The notes: generated from the sequence alone by a model not told the origin. DNA of 64,000 nucleotides from Gambelia wislizenii (GCA_030847615.1 JAUMIR010000005.1:172636596-172700595); one strand, 5' to 3'; shown: positions 11,790-23,626, counted from the stretch's first letter. Made by a program: numbers and translations.

Positions 11790-12235
11790 TAGAATCAAAG
11801 AATTGCAGAGTTGGAAGAGACCACGAGGGCCATCCAGTCCAACCTCCCTGCCACGCAGGAAATCACGATCAAAGCATCCCCGACAGATGGCCATCCAGCC
11901 TCTGTTTAAAGACCTCCAAGGAAGGAGACCCCACCACGCTCCGAGGGAGTGTGTTCCACTGCCGAACAGCTCTTACTGTCAAAAAGTTCCTCCTCATGTT
12001 GAGGTGGAATCTCTGTTCCTGGAGCTTCCATCCATTGCTCCGTGTTCCAGTCTCTGGAGCAGCAGAAAACAAGCCTGCTCCATCCTCAGCGTGACATCCC
12101 TTCAAATACTTAAACAGGGCTATCATATCGCCTCTTAACCGTCTTTTTTCCAGGCTAAACATACCCAGCTCCCTAAGTCTCTCCTTGTAAGGCATCATTT
12201 CCAGACCTTTCACCATTTTAGTTGCCCTTCTCTGG
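11790..12235 (-). pseudogene. CR1 LINE ORF2 C-terminal fragment
   Basis: The minus-strand ORF (115 codons, 11869-12216) shows the CR1 reverse-transcriptase C-terminus: 'LFSAAPETGTRSNGWKLQ', 'RFHLNMRRNFLTVRAV' and 'GSPSLEVFKQRLDGHLSGML'. The 3' untranslated part ends with the usual CR1 'ctctgcaattctttgattct' type tail at 11790-11815. It is 5' truncated. Related fragments lie at 19240-19400, 39665-39765 and 47028-47750. Not a host gene. Confidence 0.88.
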
Positions 12236-12266
12236 ACAGTTAGGCCAGTAGCAGCTTTTACCCACT

Positions 12267-13315
12267 AAGGGCTTGTCTAGACTGGCCAAAAAATGCTGCC
12301 TTCTGGCTGGCTTATTCTGGCCTCAGAGCTGGCCCATCCCCCCCCTTACAAGACAAAATGGGCCAGATAAACATGCTGGCCACTGCACACACACACCAGC
12401 CAGTATCGGCAGGTGACTCCCCATTGTTGCATGCCACACTCTTTGAACCTGGGAAGGATCTCCTCAGCATATGATCAAGGCTGGTCACATGCAGGTGGCC
12501 TTGATCACCTGCTGATGCCCTCCTTCCCAGCTGCAGAGTGACTCTAATTGTGATAGCAGCAGCATCTACCTATACAAGCTGATGTGCAGGTACAGACCCT
12601 GAGTTCCTGCACCGGACCCATCCAGGTTTTCCCATATAATGCAAGTTTTCCCAGCTGTTAATTTAAAATTTTTTAAATTGGTTTTCCTTGGCTTTCCCCT
12701 GGCTTTGTTTTGGCCATTGTCAGGACTGCCCAGAGGTGAATCGGACCAAGAGTCCTGCATTATTTGGAATGAAGGGTTCCAAGATGAGAGAAGTTGGGGT
12801 AAATTTTCTATTGAGATGAGCCCTAAGTTTGGTGAGATGAGGGTAGAGTCAAACGCTCACCCATGGCAAAGCTAAGGAGATCTAATTTTCTACTTCTAGC
12901 CATTCTCCAACTTTAATGTGAAATTAAACAGTTTATGGACACAGTTCTTAATTTTCACTGAAATCCTGCTAATAAAGAATACATTCTACCAGTTGACAAC
13001 TTTTGTTCTAGAAGCAAAAATGTCCTTGTATTTCCTACAGTAGGACCCCTGTATCCACTGGTTTAATTATCCATGGGACACAAAACAGCATACCTACCAT
13101 AGAGTGTTCCTAGATAATGTGTCATCTCTAGCCATTTTCTAGGTCCTCCAAGGCAACTCTATGGTATTTTAAACCAGAAGTCCCATTATTTTCAATGGCA
13201 TTCATTATTATCCAAGGTTTTCGGTATCCATGCCCCCCCCAGAACAAATCCCCAGATGATATGGGCTCTGAGATGGGGGCAAGACATGGTATATTGCTGG
13301 TCTAGACAAGCCCTG
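12267..13315. mobile_element. hAT-like element, family 1, copy 2
   Basis: Perfect 15-base inverted ends 'agggcttgtctagac' (12268-12282) and 'gtctagacaagccct' (13300-13314) define the element. Inner text around 12460-12500 ('ggtcacatgcaggtggccttgatcac') is shared with the other family-1 members. It contains a Tigger-like MITE at 13038-13273. No transposase ORF is present. An 8-bp target duplication is not visible, so hAT membership rests on the CAGGG-type end and internal similarity. Confidence 0.65.
13038..13273. mobile_element. Tigger/pogo-like MITE nested in a hAT-like element
   Basis: Begins 'cagtaggacccctgtatcc' after a TA and matches 7750-8004 throughout ('gccattttctaggtcctcc', 'tattttaaacc'). 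The right terminus is mutated ('atatgggctctgag'). It lies inside the element 12267-13315, so it inserted later. Confidence 0.7.
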
Positions 13316-13916
13316 GGTCTCATTCAGCCAAGGTTAGAAAAAACATAAACCCTAATGAGCATAGCTGAACATTTCTCTTCTACTCACAAGACAGATGTTG
13401 TTGTGGGTCTTCTATGTTCAAGGGAAGGTGAGAGTCTGCACTCCTTTGTCCAGCCTATGACCAAGCTTCACTAGGAATGGTGAGACAGGCAGCAACCCCC
13501 CTCCCCCACCTCTGTGCCTTGTGGCTTTATGTTTTTATAACCTGTCACTTGAAAGCATCTTGAAGTTACCACACTTCTTCCCAAGGTGGTCATTCTCTCT
13601 CTCTCATAATCTCTGTTGCTCCTCTGTGATGCTGAACCCCAATAAATGTAACTTTTAAAAATCACATCATTAACCTTTTGTTTATCTGGAGGAGAGACTG
13701 TACCCCTTAGTTGTGTTGCCCATATAGTGTGAAAGCCCATTATCATACTCCCTGCAAATCTCAGATGGTCTGGGAACAACTGCAGGCTGGAACCTACACT
13801 GGCTGTGATTTTGCCCTATAATCTAGGAAAGAACAGAGTTAAAATATACATGCAATCACATAATACTACATGTTAGCTATACAGTCAATTAGCATATATG
13901 TAGCAAACATTCTTCC
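13316..13916. other. Anonymous DNA
   Basis: No gene or clear repeat was recognised. A 102-codon minus-strand ORF here has no recognisable domain and is probably chance. Confidence 0.45.
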
Positions 13917-14690
13917 TTAAACTCCCACCGATCCTTGGTGCAAGAGGGCATTTGCCACACAGTTGGAACTTCCAGATATGTTGAATATCAAAGTCAAAGT
14001 CTTGGAGTGACAGGCTTCACTGCAGCAGTTTCTTGTTAGCTCCCTGAACTGTGTGGAGCCACTAAAGGGTGGTATGATCCTTTTGGAGTGTAGAGTAGCA
14101 TTCCCATACATATGGCCTCAGCTTGTCAACAGCATACATGATGGCGTAACATTCTTTCTCTGATATGGACCAACTGGACTCCCTCATAAAAAGCTTATTG
14201 ATGAAGTACAGAACAGGATGCAAGATGCTACCCAGACCCTTTTGCATCAGGACTACTCCAATGCCTCTGTCAGAAACATCTGCAGCCATAATGGTTTGTT
14301 GAAGTTGGGTGCCATCAACATTGGATCTAATATCAGGGTCGGTTCCAGTGACCCAAACGTTACTTGACATTCAGCTGTTCACTGCCTTGGCTTCTTGGAA
14401 CCTGTCAGATCTGTTGGGGTGCTGCCATTTGGCTATAGTTGGGCACAGTTTTTCTATATTACTTGCCCAAGCCAAGGAAAGATTGAACCTGCTTCCCAGA
14501 CCAGAAAGTAGGGCAGTTGCAAATAGCTTATGCTTTAGCATGCAAAGGAATGATAATCCTTGACCAACCTCAGTCAAGATGAGTCATTCAGTCATGCACA
14601 AATTGGCACTTCTTGGCCTTGATTGTGAAGCCAGCATCCCTGATGCATTGAAAGGTGATCTCAAGGGTTAGAAACAAAGCTAAAGGAGAT
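13917..14690 (-). pseudogene. Ty3/gypsy-type LTR retrotransposon RT-RNase H pseudogene
   Basis: Minus-strand frames give the end of a reverse transcriptase ('DAGFTIKAKKCQF', then a stop-broken tether region) followed by an RNase H domain: 'ADVSDRGIGVVLMQKG', 'HPVLYFINKLFMRESSWSI', 'EKECYAIMYAVDKLRPY' and then, after a frame change, 'HISGSSNCVANALLHQG'. The order and motifs are those of Ty3/gypsy pol. Internal stops and at least one frameshift mean it is not functional. No LTRs or integrase were recognised next to it. Confidence 0.75.
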
Positions 14691-15639
14691 TATATATTTT
14701 CTTTTGCGGACCCAAACTGTACCAACACCACTCTCCTCCTCCAATAAGACACAAATGCCTGAGGTAGTATACAAATTGTATTGAGTACATAGCAAGAGGT
14801 AGTTACACAATTTGTATTGATTACATATTCAGAAAATTGGTTAAATACAGGTTAGTAGATAAATGTTGTTGGCACTAAAATGGCCACAACTTACAGATGG
14901 CTGCCCCATGGTTGTCAGCTAGGCATGGGTCATACCACCATTGACCCAACCCATGTTGGTCAATGGCTGCTAATTGGACCCTTCTGATTCTTATGGAGGA
15001 GAGAGACAATGGCCAAGCCGCCCTTCCTGACACTCTCTCCTCCCCTGAAAACAAAATCATTAATCAGGAAGGGGGATCTCCATGAACTTAAACTTGAACT
15101 TAAACTTGATGGAGACCCCCCTTTACCTTGATCATGACCCATGCCATCTGCCTACAAATTGCAACAGTAAATACTGGAGCACCTCAAGGGAGGGTGGGCG
15201 GGTCTTCAGCTCTCCAGAGCCAAATGTGGGAGGAGCTGTGGAGGAGCTGGCTTTTATCAGCTCTGTACAGCTCCTATTGCATCATCCGGCCATGCCTGGA
15301 CCATGGCCGGATGTCCTGCCTCCTAACTTCTGGGAGCCAATAAGGTGAAGGGTGTACCCCCCCAATTGGCTCCCACCTTCCCTGGCTCCTCCTGGCGCTA
15401 GGCATGCCGGGAAGAAGACGGGGAAGGCATGGTGGCCACCACAGCGACCGGCCATGTGGTCACCAGGGTAAGCAGGGGGGGACACAAGGAGGATCGTGGG
15501 GGCGCTAGCTGGGCCACAAATAGGCCCGCCGGCCAGCAGCAAGCCTCCTTTGTGTTTTGCTGTATTCTCAGAAGTAGTGTGTACATTTCCATGGGTTAAA
15601 TATACTATTCCTCCACTTCAGATATTACTTCAGAAACAT
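14691..15639. other. Anonymous repeat-like DNA with short tandem duplications
   Basis: Two imperfect copies of a ~35-base unit beginning 'gaggtagt' lie at about 14761-14830, and a 12-base unit 'cttgaacttaaa' is duplicated near 15080-15110. The second half is more GC-rich. It adjoins the gypsy pseudogene and might be its flanking LTR or another element, but I could not show ends. Confidence 0.35.
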
Positions 15640-15955
15640 AAAAAGGGGAAGAAAAGCCTTCCCTCCATTCCAACTGCCATTGCCCTGGCTGCAGAGGGAG
15701 AGAAGCTAAGGCAGGCAAAGCTACATTTGCCTCAGCCCAGAAGCAGAACGGCCCTCCCTGCATCCCAATTGCCATTGCCCAGGCCAAGGAGGGAAAGATG
15801 AGAATGCTAGACTTAATGCCTTCCCCTACTGCCATTCCCTTTCCTTTTGTATCATGTCTTCATTAGACTGTAAGTTTGAGGGCAGGGAACTGTTTTGTTG
15901 TTCCTTGTCTTGTAAAGTACCATGTACACTGATGGAGCTATAGAAATAAAAGATA

Positions 15956-15994
<39 letters not shown>

Positions 15995-15995
15995 G
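15640..15995 (+). repeat. L2-like LINE/SINE 3' end with (TAA)n tail
   Basis: The 3' part reads 'gactgtaagtttgagggcagggaac' and then a (TAA)n tail at about 15955-15994, a typical reptile L2-type 3' end. The upstream body has two similar ~30-base blocks ('ccctccattccaactgccattgccc' type) about 85 bases apart, as in the copy at 1324-1695. No coding sequence. Confidence 0.6.
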
Positions 15996-16036
15996 TTATA
16001 AAATGCATTTACCCACCTTAAGAATATATATTGTAT

Positions 16037-16092
16037 ATGTTATTGTATGCCTTCAAGTCATTTTCTGACTTACAGCAACCCTAAGGTGAACA
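16037..16092 (-). repeat. SINE 3' tail fragment
   Basis: Matches the tail of the Bov-B-tailed SINE ('tgccttcaagtcattttctg...ctaaggtgaa'). Only the last ~55 bases remain; the tRNA-like head is missing, as the next element begins at 16111. Confidence 0.7.
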
Positions 16093-16110
16093 CACTCACA
16101 TGCATGTGTG

Positions 16111-16320
16111 CAGGGCCCTGCAGCACCCGCAGTCACAGGGGGGCCCATCATTGTGGGGGGAGGGTGTCGTAACCTTCCTCCTGCAAAAACATTATAACTA
16201 ATAATCTGAATATCCTGTACTGTGAATAGGTTAGGTTAGGTTACATTGATCTGAGATAAACATGTGGGCCCCCCAAAGTAAAGCGTTGCAGGGCCCCCAA
16301 AAATCCTTAAACCAGCCCTG
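16111..16320 (-). mobile_element. hAT MITE, family 2, copy 1
   Basis: Matches copies at 46428-46654 and 52533-52757 in reverse orientation, including 'caggttag' repeats and 'ccttaaaccagccctg' at the right end. The left end is shortened, with the inner part of the inverted end deleted. Flanking AC/GT repeats blur the target duplication. Confidence 0.75.
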
Positions 16321-16324
16321 CATG

Positions 16325-16352
<28 letters not shown>
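16325..16352. repeat. (AC)n microsatellite
   Basis: Uninterrupted AC/CA run directly after the hAT MITE. It may have grown from the MITE's target site, since the flank on the other side also has an alternating purine-pyrimidine stretch. Confidence 0.9.
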
Positions 16353-16357
<5 letters not shown>

Positions 16358-17467
16358 ATAGAAAATAGGAAACAGCACTTACACATGATGTTTTCACCAT
16401 ATAGTCACATGTTAAAATCCCTGAGATTTCAAAAGCAACACTTCTAACTTTGGAGAAACCTAACTACTTAGCAGAAATGGATCCAGGGCTGTCCTGGCTT
16501 CTGAGGAAGTGACTCATGTACTCACTTTCTGTCTCAAAAGGAAAGGTACTACAATCCTTCATTTGTGAGAAACAATGCAGTATGGGAATATTGACAGAGT
16601 CAGGGAAATGTTCAGCATAATCAGAACTTGGATAGTTTTGACTGGCTGCCCTTTTAAACATCTTCTCTAAGCACTGTGAATATGAATTTGTTTTGTAACA
16701 GATGAACAAATGAAAGCAGCGGGGCCTATTTGTTCATTTAATTTGTTATTCATCCTGAAATGAAAATGAATTACTTCAAAATAATAATTTATGGATTTGT
16801 GTTATTTCATTTCAGTAGCTATGTCAGCTTGAGTTTATGGGAAATGAAAAGAAAAGGATGAGGGAAAGAGATTGTAATCATGTGTGAGGACCCCCCAATT
16901 CAGTTCAACGCTCAGTTTGGTGACACAGCTCCACCATGGTCTGGATGGATCTGGATCTCATCCAGACTTTAAATCTCAATAAGGATTTAGATATCTGGAT
17001 CCTTAGTTTTCCCACAGATGTGTACTGGAAACACAAAATGTTTATAGCTTTTTTTATTTCTTCACATATCCAAATGAAATTTAGAGTTTTTATTGGATGT
17101 AAAGAGAGAATTGGCTCTGCCAAATTGCAGCCAAATAGTTTGAGGGATTTTGGTACCAGGGTCCATCAGCATTTGCTCCTCCCCCAATACCCAATATGAA
17201 GTTTTGAAAGCATGTGAACACAGTTATGTGTTTTATCTTGTCAATTCATGCTGCTTCCCCCTCCCCCCAACACTGGTCTCTGAGCATTCAGGGTGCCTTC
17301 CTGGAGTTCTTAGACCATCCCTAAGCTTGACATTTGAGGAACTGCACTGAAGAAGAGTTGGTTAAAGTACTGTCCTGAAGGAAAACACGCAGTGCAAGCA
17401 GCCACCAGTGTTTGGCAGAGATGGGTAGGCAGGCATCTCTAACAGGATGAGTAGCAGACACCTGTTC
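16353..17467. other. Anonymous DNA
   Basis: No gene or clear transposon was recognised. There is a repeated 'ttcatttcag/gaaatgaa' type inverted motif around 16750-16850. Short ORFs lack domains. Confidence 0.45.
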
Positions 17468-17942
17468 TAGGGCTCATCTACATATACCAGGATACGCTGG
17501 ATCCCCACTGGCTTGTCCTTCCCCTGTTACTGCCTCCAAATGTGCCAGAGTCCAGATGGGTACATCAGCCTGTTGCAGTAGCCACCACTGCTGGTGTCTC
17601 CCTTGCTCTCTCTGAAGGAAGCCAGCCCACAACGTATGACGAGGGCCCCCTGCATGTGATCGGCCTTGGTCACATGCTGCAGTCCTGCTTTCTCCACAGG
17701 AGACCTGAGGTCACATGGGGCACAATCTGTTGCTTCCTGATGGAAACAAATTAAACCAGGTATTATTTTAAAATGTGTTAAGAGGCCCCACCCCATCTTC
17801 CCCCTGTCTTAGCCCTGTCTTTGCCCTGAGGGTGATGAGGACTGCCCAGGAGCAGAACAGGGAAAAAGCCGTAAGTCATCAGGACTGCACAGCTCTAAGA
17901 CAGGGGCAAGAAGGGGTATATTGCCCTTGTACACAAGCCCTA
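17468..17942. mobile_element. hAT-like element, family 1, copy 3 (complete, 475 bp)
   Basis: The ends 'tagggctcatctaca' (17468) and 'tgtacacaagcccta' (17942) are inverted matches. This is the shortest complete family-1 copy, and it links both halves of the element at 4870-6278 and the partial copy at 63854-64000. Inner landmarks are 'gcatgtgatcggccttggtcacatgc' (itself partly palindromic) and 'gggcagtcctcat'-like text in reverse complement. No coding sequence; mobilised in trans if active. Confidence 0.65.
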
Positions 17943-18805
17943 GGTGGACATAGTACCTTTCCTTGGACTACTTCCTTAAGATGTTGCAGCAGATGGCTAG
18001 TGCCATAATGCTTTGACAACTTCCTCTTGCTGATTTGTTGCCTAGAGTGAAGGTGGATAACAGTCCTGCTTCCATTTTAAAGTGGTCCATATCAATACTC
18101 TGCTTTTTTGTACAGTGCCCTAGACTATCTGCCTTCTGTCTCAATGACCGTGCGTGTGGAACAGACTTATTCGAACTACCACCAAAACTGTTACCTATTA
18201 TTAGAGGAAAAGGCGAACCACTCTGCTACCCTCTGTCATTCAAGGCACCGTATGTATTTAATGAGCAGATATAATAGTAAAAGTAATACTTGTTAAAAGT
18301 ATATATATTATGTAAACACAACTAATGAGAAGATATAATGAGGAAAAATTTAAATGTAGTAGTTTTCCTATCCAACCATCATGTATAAAATGGGCAATAA
18401 AATAATAGTGTTAGCTTTGCTTCATAATGTGAATTAAACATGCTGTAATAACATATATTGTGTGGATTAAAAATATGCTTGTTGGAAAACCAGAATTGTA
18501 TACACACAGAAACAGAGAGAAGAATGAGAGGGATAATTTTTAAAAAACAAAACACTGAAAAAGGATTTACATTGTTCTGAAAAAAAGCAGAGAAATATGT
18601 TTCCGAGTGTTTAAAAACCCTGAACATAAGATTAATGAGTTCCCTTTCTTGAGTAGAAAATGCTGTTTCATGAACAAAACTGCAACATGCAACTTTTGCA
18701 AACAATAGGTCCTGAATTGCAAATAGTCTTTGAAAACTGAGTGTTTTTTTAAAAGACTCTCAGTCTTTGCCATTATTTCCTTTGAGAATTAAATTAATGA
18801 AATAT
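17943..18805. other. Anonymous AT-rich DNA
   Basis: No recognisable gene. Long A/T-rich stretch with a minus-strand 108-codon ORF that has a low-complexity, hydrophobic composition and no domain. Confidence 0.45.
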
Positions 18806-18807
18806 TT

Positions 18808-18872
18808 TGTTGTTGTTGTGTGTCTTCAAGTCATTTCCAACTTATGGCAACCCTAAGGTGAACCTATTACAG
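18808..18872 (-). repeat. SINE 3' tail fragment
   Basis: Starts with a (TTG)n run and 'tgtcttcaagtcatttccaac...ccctaaggtgaacctat', the 3' end of the Bov-B-tailed SINE in reverse. The tRNA-like head is absent. Confidence 0.75.
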
Positions 18873-19235
18873 GAATATTACATTCATATAAAAACAGAAT
18901 GAGTTAGTGAAATATGCAGGCATAAGTCCAGTGTAGACCACCACAATCCTTTCCTCTCTCCTATCCTCCCCTCCTCCTTGTTTGATATTTTCTTCCTTCC
19001 TCCAAAACAACTAAAATCCACTCAGATTCACTGCTTAGCTGCTGCAGTGTCCCACATAGACATTGTGTGGCTTGTGGAGAGTGGTGGGATCAGAGAGAAG
19101 TCTGGCTATATCCCCCTAATCAGACGAAGAACAATTATATTATCTGCTGAGTATTCTGGAGAACCTCAGAAGATCTCAGTGGATGATGTCATTCTTGTTG
19201 TGAGGACTGAGTGGAGAACAAGAGAGCCATATGCT
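18873..19235. other. Anonymous DNA
   Basis: No feature recognised. An 88-codon plus-strand ORF has no domain. Confidence 0.4.
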
Positions 19236-19402
19236 CTCTACTGAGCTCACTGAAAGAGACACAGAAGGAGTCTCCTTTGGAGGTTCTTAAGCAGAGTCTG
19301 GATGGCTATCTTTCGGGAATGATTTGCTTGTGTATTCCTGCATGGCATGGGGTTGTACTAGATGGCCCTTGTGGTCTCTTCCAACTCTATGATTCTATAA
19401 TG
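19236..19402 (+). repeat. CR1 LINE 3' end fragment
   Basis: Encodes a decayed 'SPLEVLKQSLDGYLSGM' (CR1 ORF2 C-terminus) followed by 'tagatggcccttgtggtctc' and 'tatgattctataatg', the CR1 3' tail. Strongly 5' truncated. Confidence 0.85.
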
Positions 19403-19618
19403 TAAATAAATGTAACTAAAGCAGAAGTGAATAAGTAAGGATTTTTCTCCAAAAAAAGCTTTGTTAAGGCTTTCAGTGTTGACAACTACAGCTAAATTTC
19501 ATGGACATTTAACATGCTTTTAAAAACAGAATCTCATCTGACATTACACAAGTAATTCAATTTTTAACACATTAGTTATTTGTTTTTATTTTATTTATTT
19601 AAGATATTTCTGTATCTA
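19403..19618. other. Anonymous AT-rich spacer
   Basis: AT-rich sequence between a CR1 fragment and a SINE. Nothing recognised. Confidence 0.4.
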
Positions 19619-19840
19619 GACTTGGTGGCACAGTGGTTAAATCCCAGTACTGCAGCCACAAGGTTGTGAGTTCAATCCCAGAGGGCTCCAAGGTTGACTC
19701 AGCCTTCCATCTTTCTGTAGTTCAGTAAAATGAATATCCAGCTTGTTGGGGGCAGTTAGCTAATACATTGTAAACCGCTTAGGGAGTGCTTTGCACTGAT
19801 AAGCAGTATAGAACTACCAGTGCTATTGCTATTGCTGTCA
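19619..19840 (+). repeat. tRNA-derived SINE, second family, copy 1
   Basis: Head 'ggcacagtggttaaatccc' (A-box-like) and 'gagttcaatcccagagg' (B-box-like) is tRNA-derived. The body reads 'actcagccttccatctt', 'gtaaaatgaatatccagctt', and the tail 'ttgtaaaccgcttagggagtg' ends in 'gctattgctattgct', an L2-type 3' end. It matches 32083-32345. Such SINEs are normally copied by L2-type LINEs. Confidence 0.8.
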
Positions 19841-21674
19841 CCTCCCATCCCACAAGAGCGCCCAAAGTGATGAACAAATAAAAACAATAAAAATGGTGAA
19901 AAGATAAAAACATTTAAAAACACATTTTAAAAACACACAGAGACAAATGCAGACAATTTTAAAACAGTTCAAGCAGAGTAATTCCAGGCATTAAAGGCCA
20001 GTCAGAAAAGCACTGTTTTGGCTGCCTGTTGGATGTTTAAAAGAGACAAAGCCAGCCTAGCCTCCGTAACACTTAATTTGTCAATAAATTGTATTAACAC
20101 TTTTCTACAGTTTCAGACTCTGAGCATGATAACATCTGAACATTTGCAGGTAATACTCAGGGTTGGTCCAAGATGCTTGCCCTTTCATGACATCAAGAAT
20201 CTGCTGTCTGAAGCAACCATCTCTCTCTGCCTAGTTGTAGGACTGGCACTAATAATACTGAGCACAAGGGGGATGAGATGGATATTCCACAGTGGCCAGA
20301 AGAAATGGTTTGTTATGTATGTCTGTCCTAAAAGGGCATAATATTGCACAAATGCTTCAGTCACTTCCTGCTTTTGATATTGATGGTCTTCCTCTGTCTC
20401 TCAGCCTCATTGCTGTTCCATTTCATTTCAGGCAAGGGCATAGCTTTTTCTCTGCTTCTTGTATTTCTTAATTTTCTTTCCCATATACAGTTATTTATTA
20501 TTTATGTTACCAATCTAATGTAGGTCTTATTGACCTGTATATCTGCTAATAAAATTTGACCCCCATTCTCTATCACTGTGCAATCAAAGCTTCGGAGCTT
20601 TTTTAACAGCATCTTGTAAACTGAGGGTTTCATGCAATGCAGGGCTGCATAGCAACTCAATGTTTGATCCAAAATATTTCAGCTTGTAGCCACCAAAACT
20701 GTGAAATATTTGTATTCATATCTACTTTCAACTAATGTGAAACAATGAAGTCAGATATTACCAGAGACGTCAGATATCACCAGAGACAAATGCAGATATC
20801 AACATACAAAATCAAAATCCATAGAGCTGGTTTTTCAAGAATGTATTTATCAAATAATAACGTTATTAAAATTGTCAGTTACATGACACTGTGAAAATAC
20901 CACTACTATTATGTTTGCAGAGGTTCTCTTTGTTGTTTTGATATATATTGCATCATCAATACAATTCCATTATTTGACTGATGTAGCTATAGCAGCTCAA
21001 GAGGATGATATTAGCTGATTTGGGGTAATTCTAGGCATTTTTAAAGTATACCTACTGAAGAAGAAAAAAACACCCAAAGCTTTACTGCTAAGGGTAAACC
21101 ATCCTCATCCTTGGAAAACAGTCCAATAAATATTGAATGTGTTCAGTGTCCACAGAATGGTGAATGAATGCAGAGATAAGAAAAGCAAATGTCAGTCCAA
21201 TGGGGATGGAATGGAGTGAAGTGACTAGAAAAGGAGATAGAGGAAGAAATATAGAGTTATAAAAAAAGTGAAAATGGTTCCCTTGTTAGGCCATTTTGTG
21301 GTCACAAAGAAAAGCTCTTATCAACTGTTCTTGGTAAATATTCTTGTTAATTATTCCCAAAGTTGGAATTGAGAGCTGCACCCTGTGATCTTACTAAGGG
21401 TGGTGTCACCCCTCCCTCTGACAGTGTCACCTGGTTCAGTTTGCCTCTCTGCACACGCACACACCAGTGCCACCACTGGCTACACCAATGAGCTTATCTC
21501 CTCACAACAGGCCATTAAGGGCTGAGCTTGCGCAACATAAGATAGTGACTAACTGCTGAAGTGGAAGGGAAAATCCATGTGATGGGGAAAAAAAATAAAG
21601 AGTGGAACTCTGAACTGAAGCACTTCAAACTGTGTTATTTTGCTGTAAGGGCACACTTGTTTGCCGACCAACTC
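19841..21674. other. Anonymous DNA
   Basis: No gene or recognisable element. AT-rich, with a 107-codon plus-strand ORF (20018-20341) that lacks a recognisable domain. The direct repeat 'gtcagatat(t/c)accagagac' occurs twice at about 20751-20786. Confidence 0.45.
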
Positions 21675-22500
21675 AGGGAAATAAAGAGACCAGACACAAG
21701 ACATGGGGTGAATAAAATGGATCTTTATTTAACCCTACCTATTTAAATCCCTTTAAAGATCTTCAGTGAGGGGGGCACCTAGTGAGAGATCAGCTGAGGC
21801 AGTAGGTCTATCTGAGACCTTACTCCCCAGCTTCCCTGGGTGAACACCTGAGCCCTCGAAAGGAACCCCAGTGCTGAGGTTGCTCTCAAGCTGGCCTGCA
21901 TCTGGAAGGCCAACCCAAAAGTCCCCCACCCAATCCCCACAGATTATAGTGGGGGATTATCCCTCAGGCCAGCCCCAATGTGGTTCTCCTTCACTTCCAT
22001 TAAGTCCCATGACTTTATTGGTCATTCCAGAGACCCTCCCTTCACCCAAATGGGTGCCAAGGTGCATACTGAGATCTACGCCTCCCCCAATCTCCAGCCA
22101 TATTAGGAAATTTACCTAGTTAGACACCACCCTATGCCAATCTGCCATCTGCTGCTTACCATAGTATGGGGTAGTTGAAAAAAAAAGGGGGGGTGGTAAA
22201 AAAATTCCTACCCAGTCCCGAAGCAACCATTATCACACTATGTCTGCAGCGGGAGGGTGGGTCGACAGAATGAAGGAGGATGGTGCGGGCGGAGCAGCCT
22301 TAAATAGACAGCTTGTCCTGCCCGTTGCCACCCTTGATGTCAGTGCAAACACCCAATGTTATTGAAGCCGGTCTCTGCCACCTTCTGGCCGGCAAATGCC
22401 AATCCCCCTCCATGCGCCTGCGCCTGATGAAGGGGGATCAGGGTTCTTCCAGTTGCAAGTTTGGTGAATGAAAGGTCTTTCAGTCTGCAAGAGGAACGGG
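21675..22500 (-). mobile_element. Ngaro-type retrotransposon, copy A: ends only
   Basis: From 21675 to about 22110 this matches the 3' terminal region of the large Ngaro copy (56605-57050) almost line by line: 'gaaataaagagacca', 'tctttattt', 'cctatttaaatccctt', 'gaacacctgagccct', 'atctggaaggccaacc' and 'gagatctacgcctccccc'. From about 22180 to 22500 the text is GC-rich and only loosely resembles the 5' end at 62600-62800. All coding sequence is missing between the two, so this is either an internally deleted copy or a recombination product. Confidence 0.7.
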
Positions 22501-23389
22501 ACTCCCCCCGAAAATAATGGTTTCTCTCAGGGTCCTGAGATATACAATCACTGGAAATTTATACTGTAAATACCTGGTATGGTATGCAAATGCTACAGCC
22601 TGCAGGGGTCAGCAATAAGCAGGCTCAATGCAGCTGGCAAGCAAATCTAGATTATGTCTGGGGGACAGGCATGGGAAGACATGTGAAGAAAGTCTTATCT
22701 GTGTGGGAAAATGTGTGTGACAACCTCCAACTGCATAACCCATGACTGTACTGTGTCTGTACTGTATAACTAGATCACTCAGTGTCTCTACACTTGACTT
22801 GACTCTCAGATTGTGTGCTTTTAGTCTGGACTGTACAGTATAATCGGATCACCCCACTAACTGTCTCTGCTTTTGACTTGGATTTAGCTTGCAGACTGTA
22901 TGCTTTCAGTGTGTGTGGTACAGTGACAGGACTGAACTGTACATTGTGCTGTGTTATGTAGTCTGTATTCTACGAGTCTCAGACTCACTGTAAATATTTC
23001 TCTAACATGCTTTAGTAGAGAGGAAAAGTTTAGACACACATTTCTGTCTGTGTGCTCATTCTTTGCATGCTGATTGCAACTCTGCTACAACTTTTGCTGC
23101 CTGGTCCTCTTGATGTGCTCAGAGGCACCAGTGTGCTATTGTGATATGTTTCACCATAGATATTTATAAATGAATACAAAAACTAAATGGACAAGGATCC
23201 TGAAGAACCACACTTCTCCTACACCCTATTTCTTTCTGTATTTCTATCAAGAAAGGAAGGAAGGAAAGGAAAGGGGTATAGCTATAGGGGAGCAAAATGT
23301 GTACATTGCCCCCCCAAAAATAATAATTCTGCTCCCCAATGAAATTTTCATTTGGTCACCAAATTTATATTATTGCAAAGAGTGAGATA
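22501..23389. other. Anonymous DNA with a ~79-bp imperfect tandem repeat
   Basis: Two diverged units lie at about 22755-22832 and 22833-22911. Each runs 'actgta...ataa...agatcac/ggatcacc...tgtctct...ttgactt...cagattgt/cagactgt...gctttt/cagt'. No ORF or transposon end explains them. A short purine run is at about 23251-23275. Confidence 0.45.
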
Positions 23390-23582
23390 CTCAAAATTGT
23401 TAACACTTAGAACTCCTACATTTGCTGGGTTTGCATTCCCTTGGTAACTGTGACTGTCACTTTTCCTTGGATGCCTAATTGCATTTTTAGATGCTCAACT
23501 GAAAGTTTTGAGCTGCTGAATTTTTATGGTGTGAAGAGGCAACACCCTCATTCCACCACCCCCATACACACCTAGTACTACT
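23390..23582 (+). repeat. Unclassified interspersed repeat, copy 2
   Basis: Pairs with 2907-3145 (see that entry for shared landmarks). No terminal repeats or tail were found. Confidence 0.4.
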
Positions 23583-23593
23583 AAAACCCAGAA

Positions 23594-23626
23594 AACTATG
23601 GAGAGGTCCTAGACCTCTCCATAGTT
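23594..23626. repeat. Perfect 15-bp inverted repeat, 3-base loop
   Basis: 'aactatggagaggtc', then 'cta', then the exact reverse complement. It is too symmetric to be typical of diverged neutral DNA, so it is either recent or under repair by conversion. No neighbouring gene explains it as a terminator. Confidence 0.85.
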
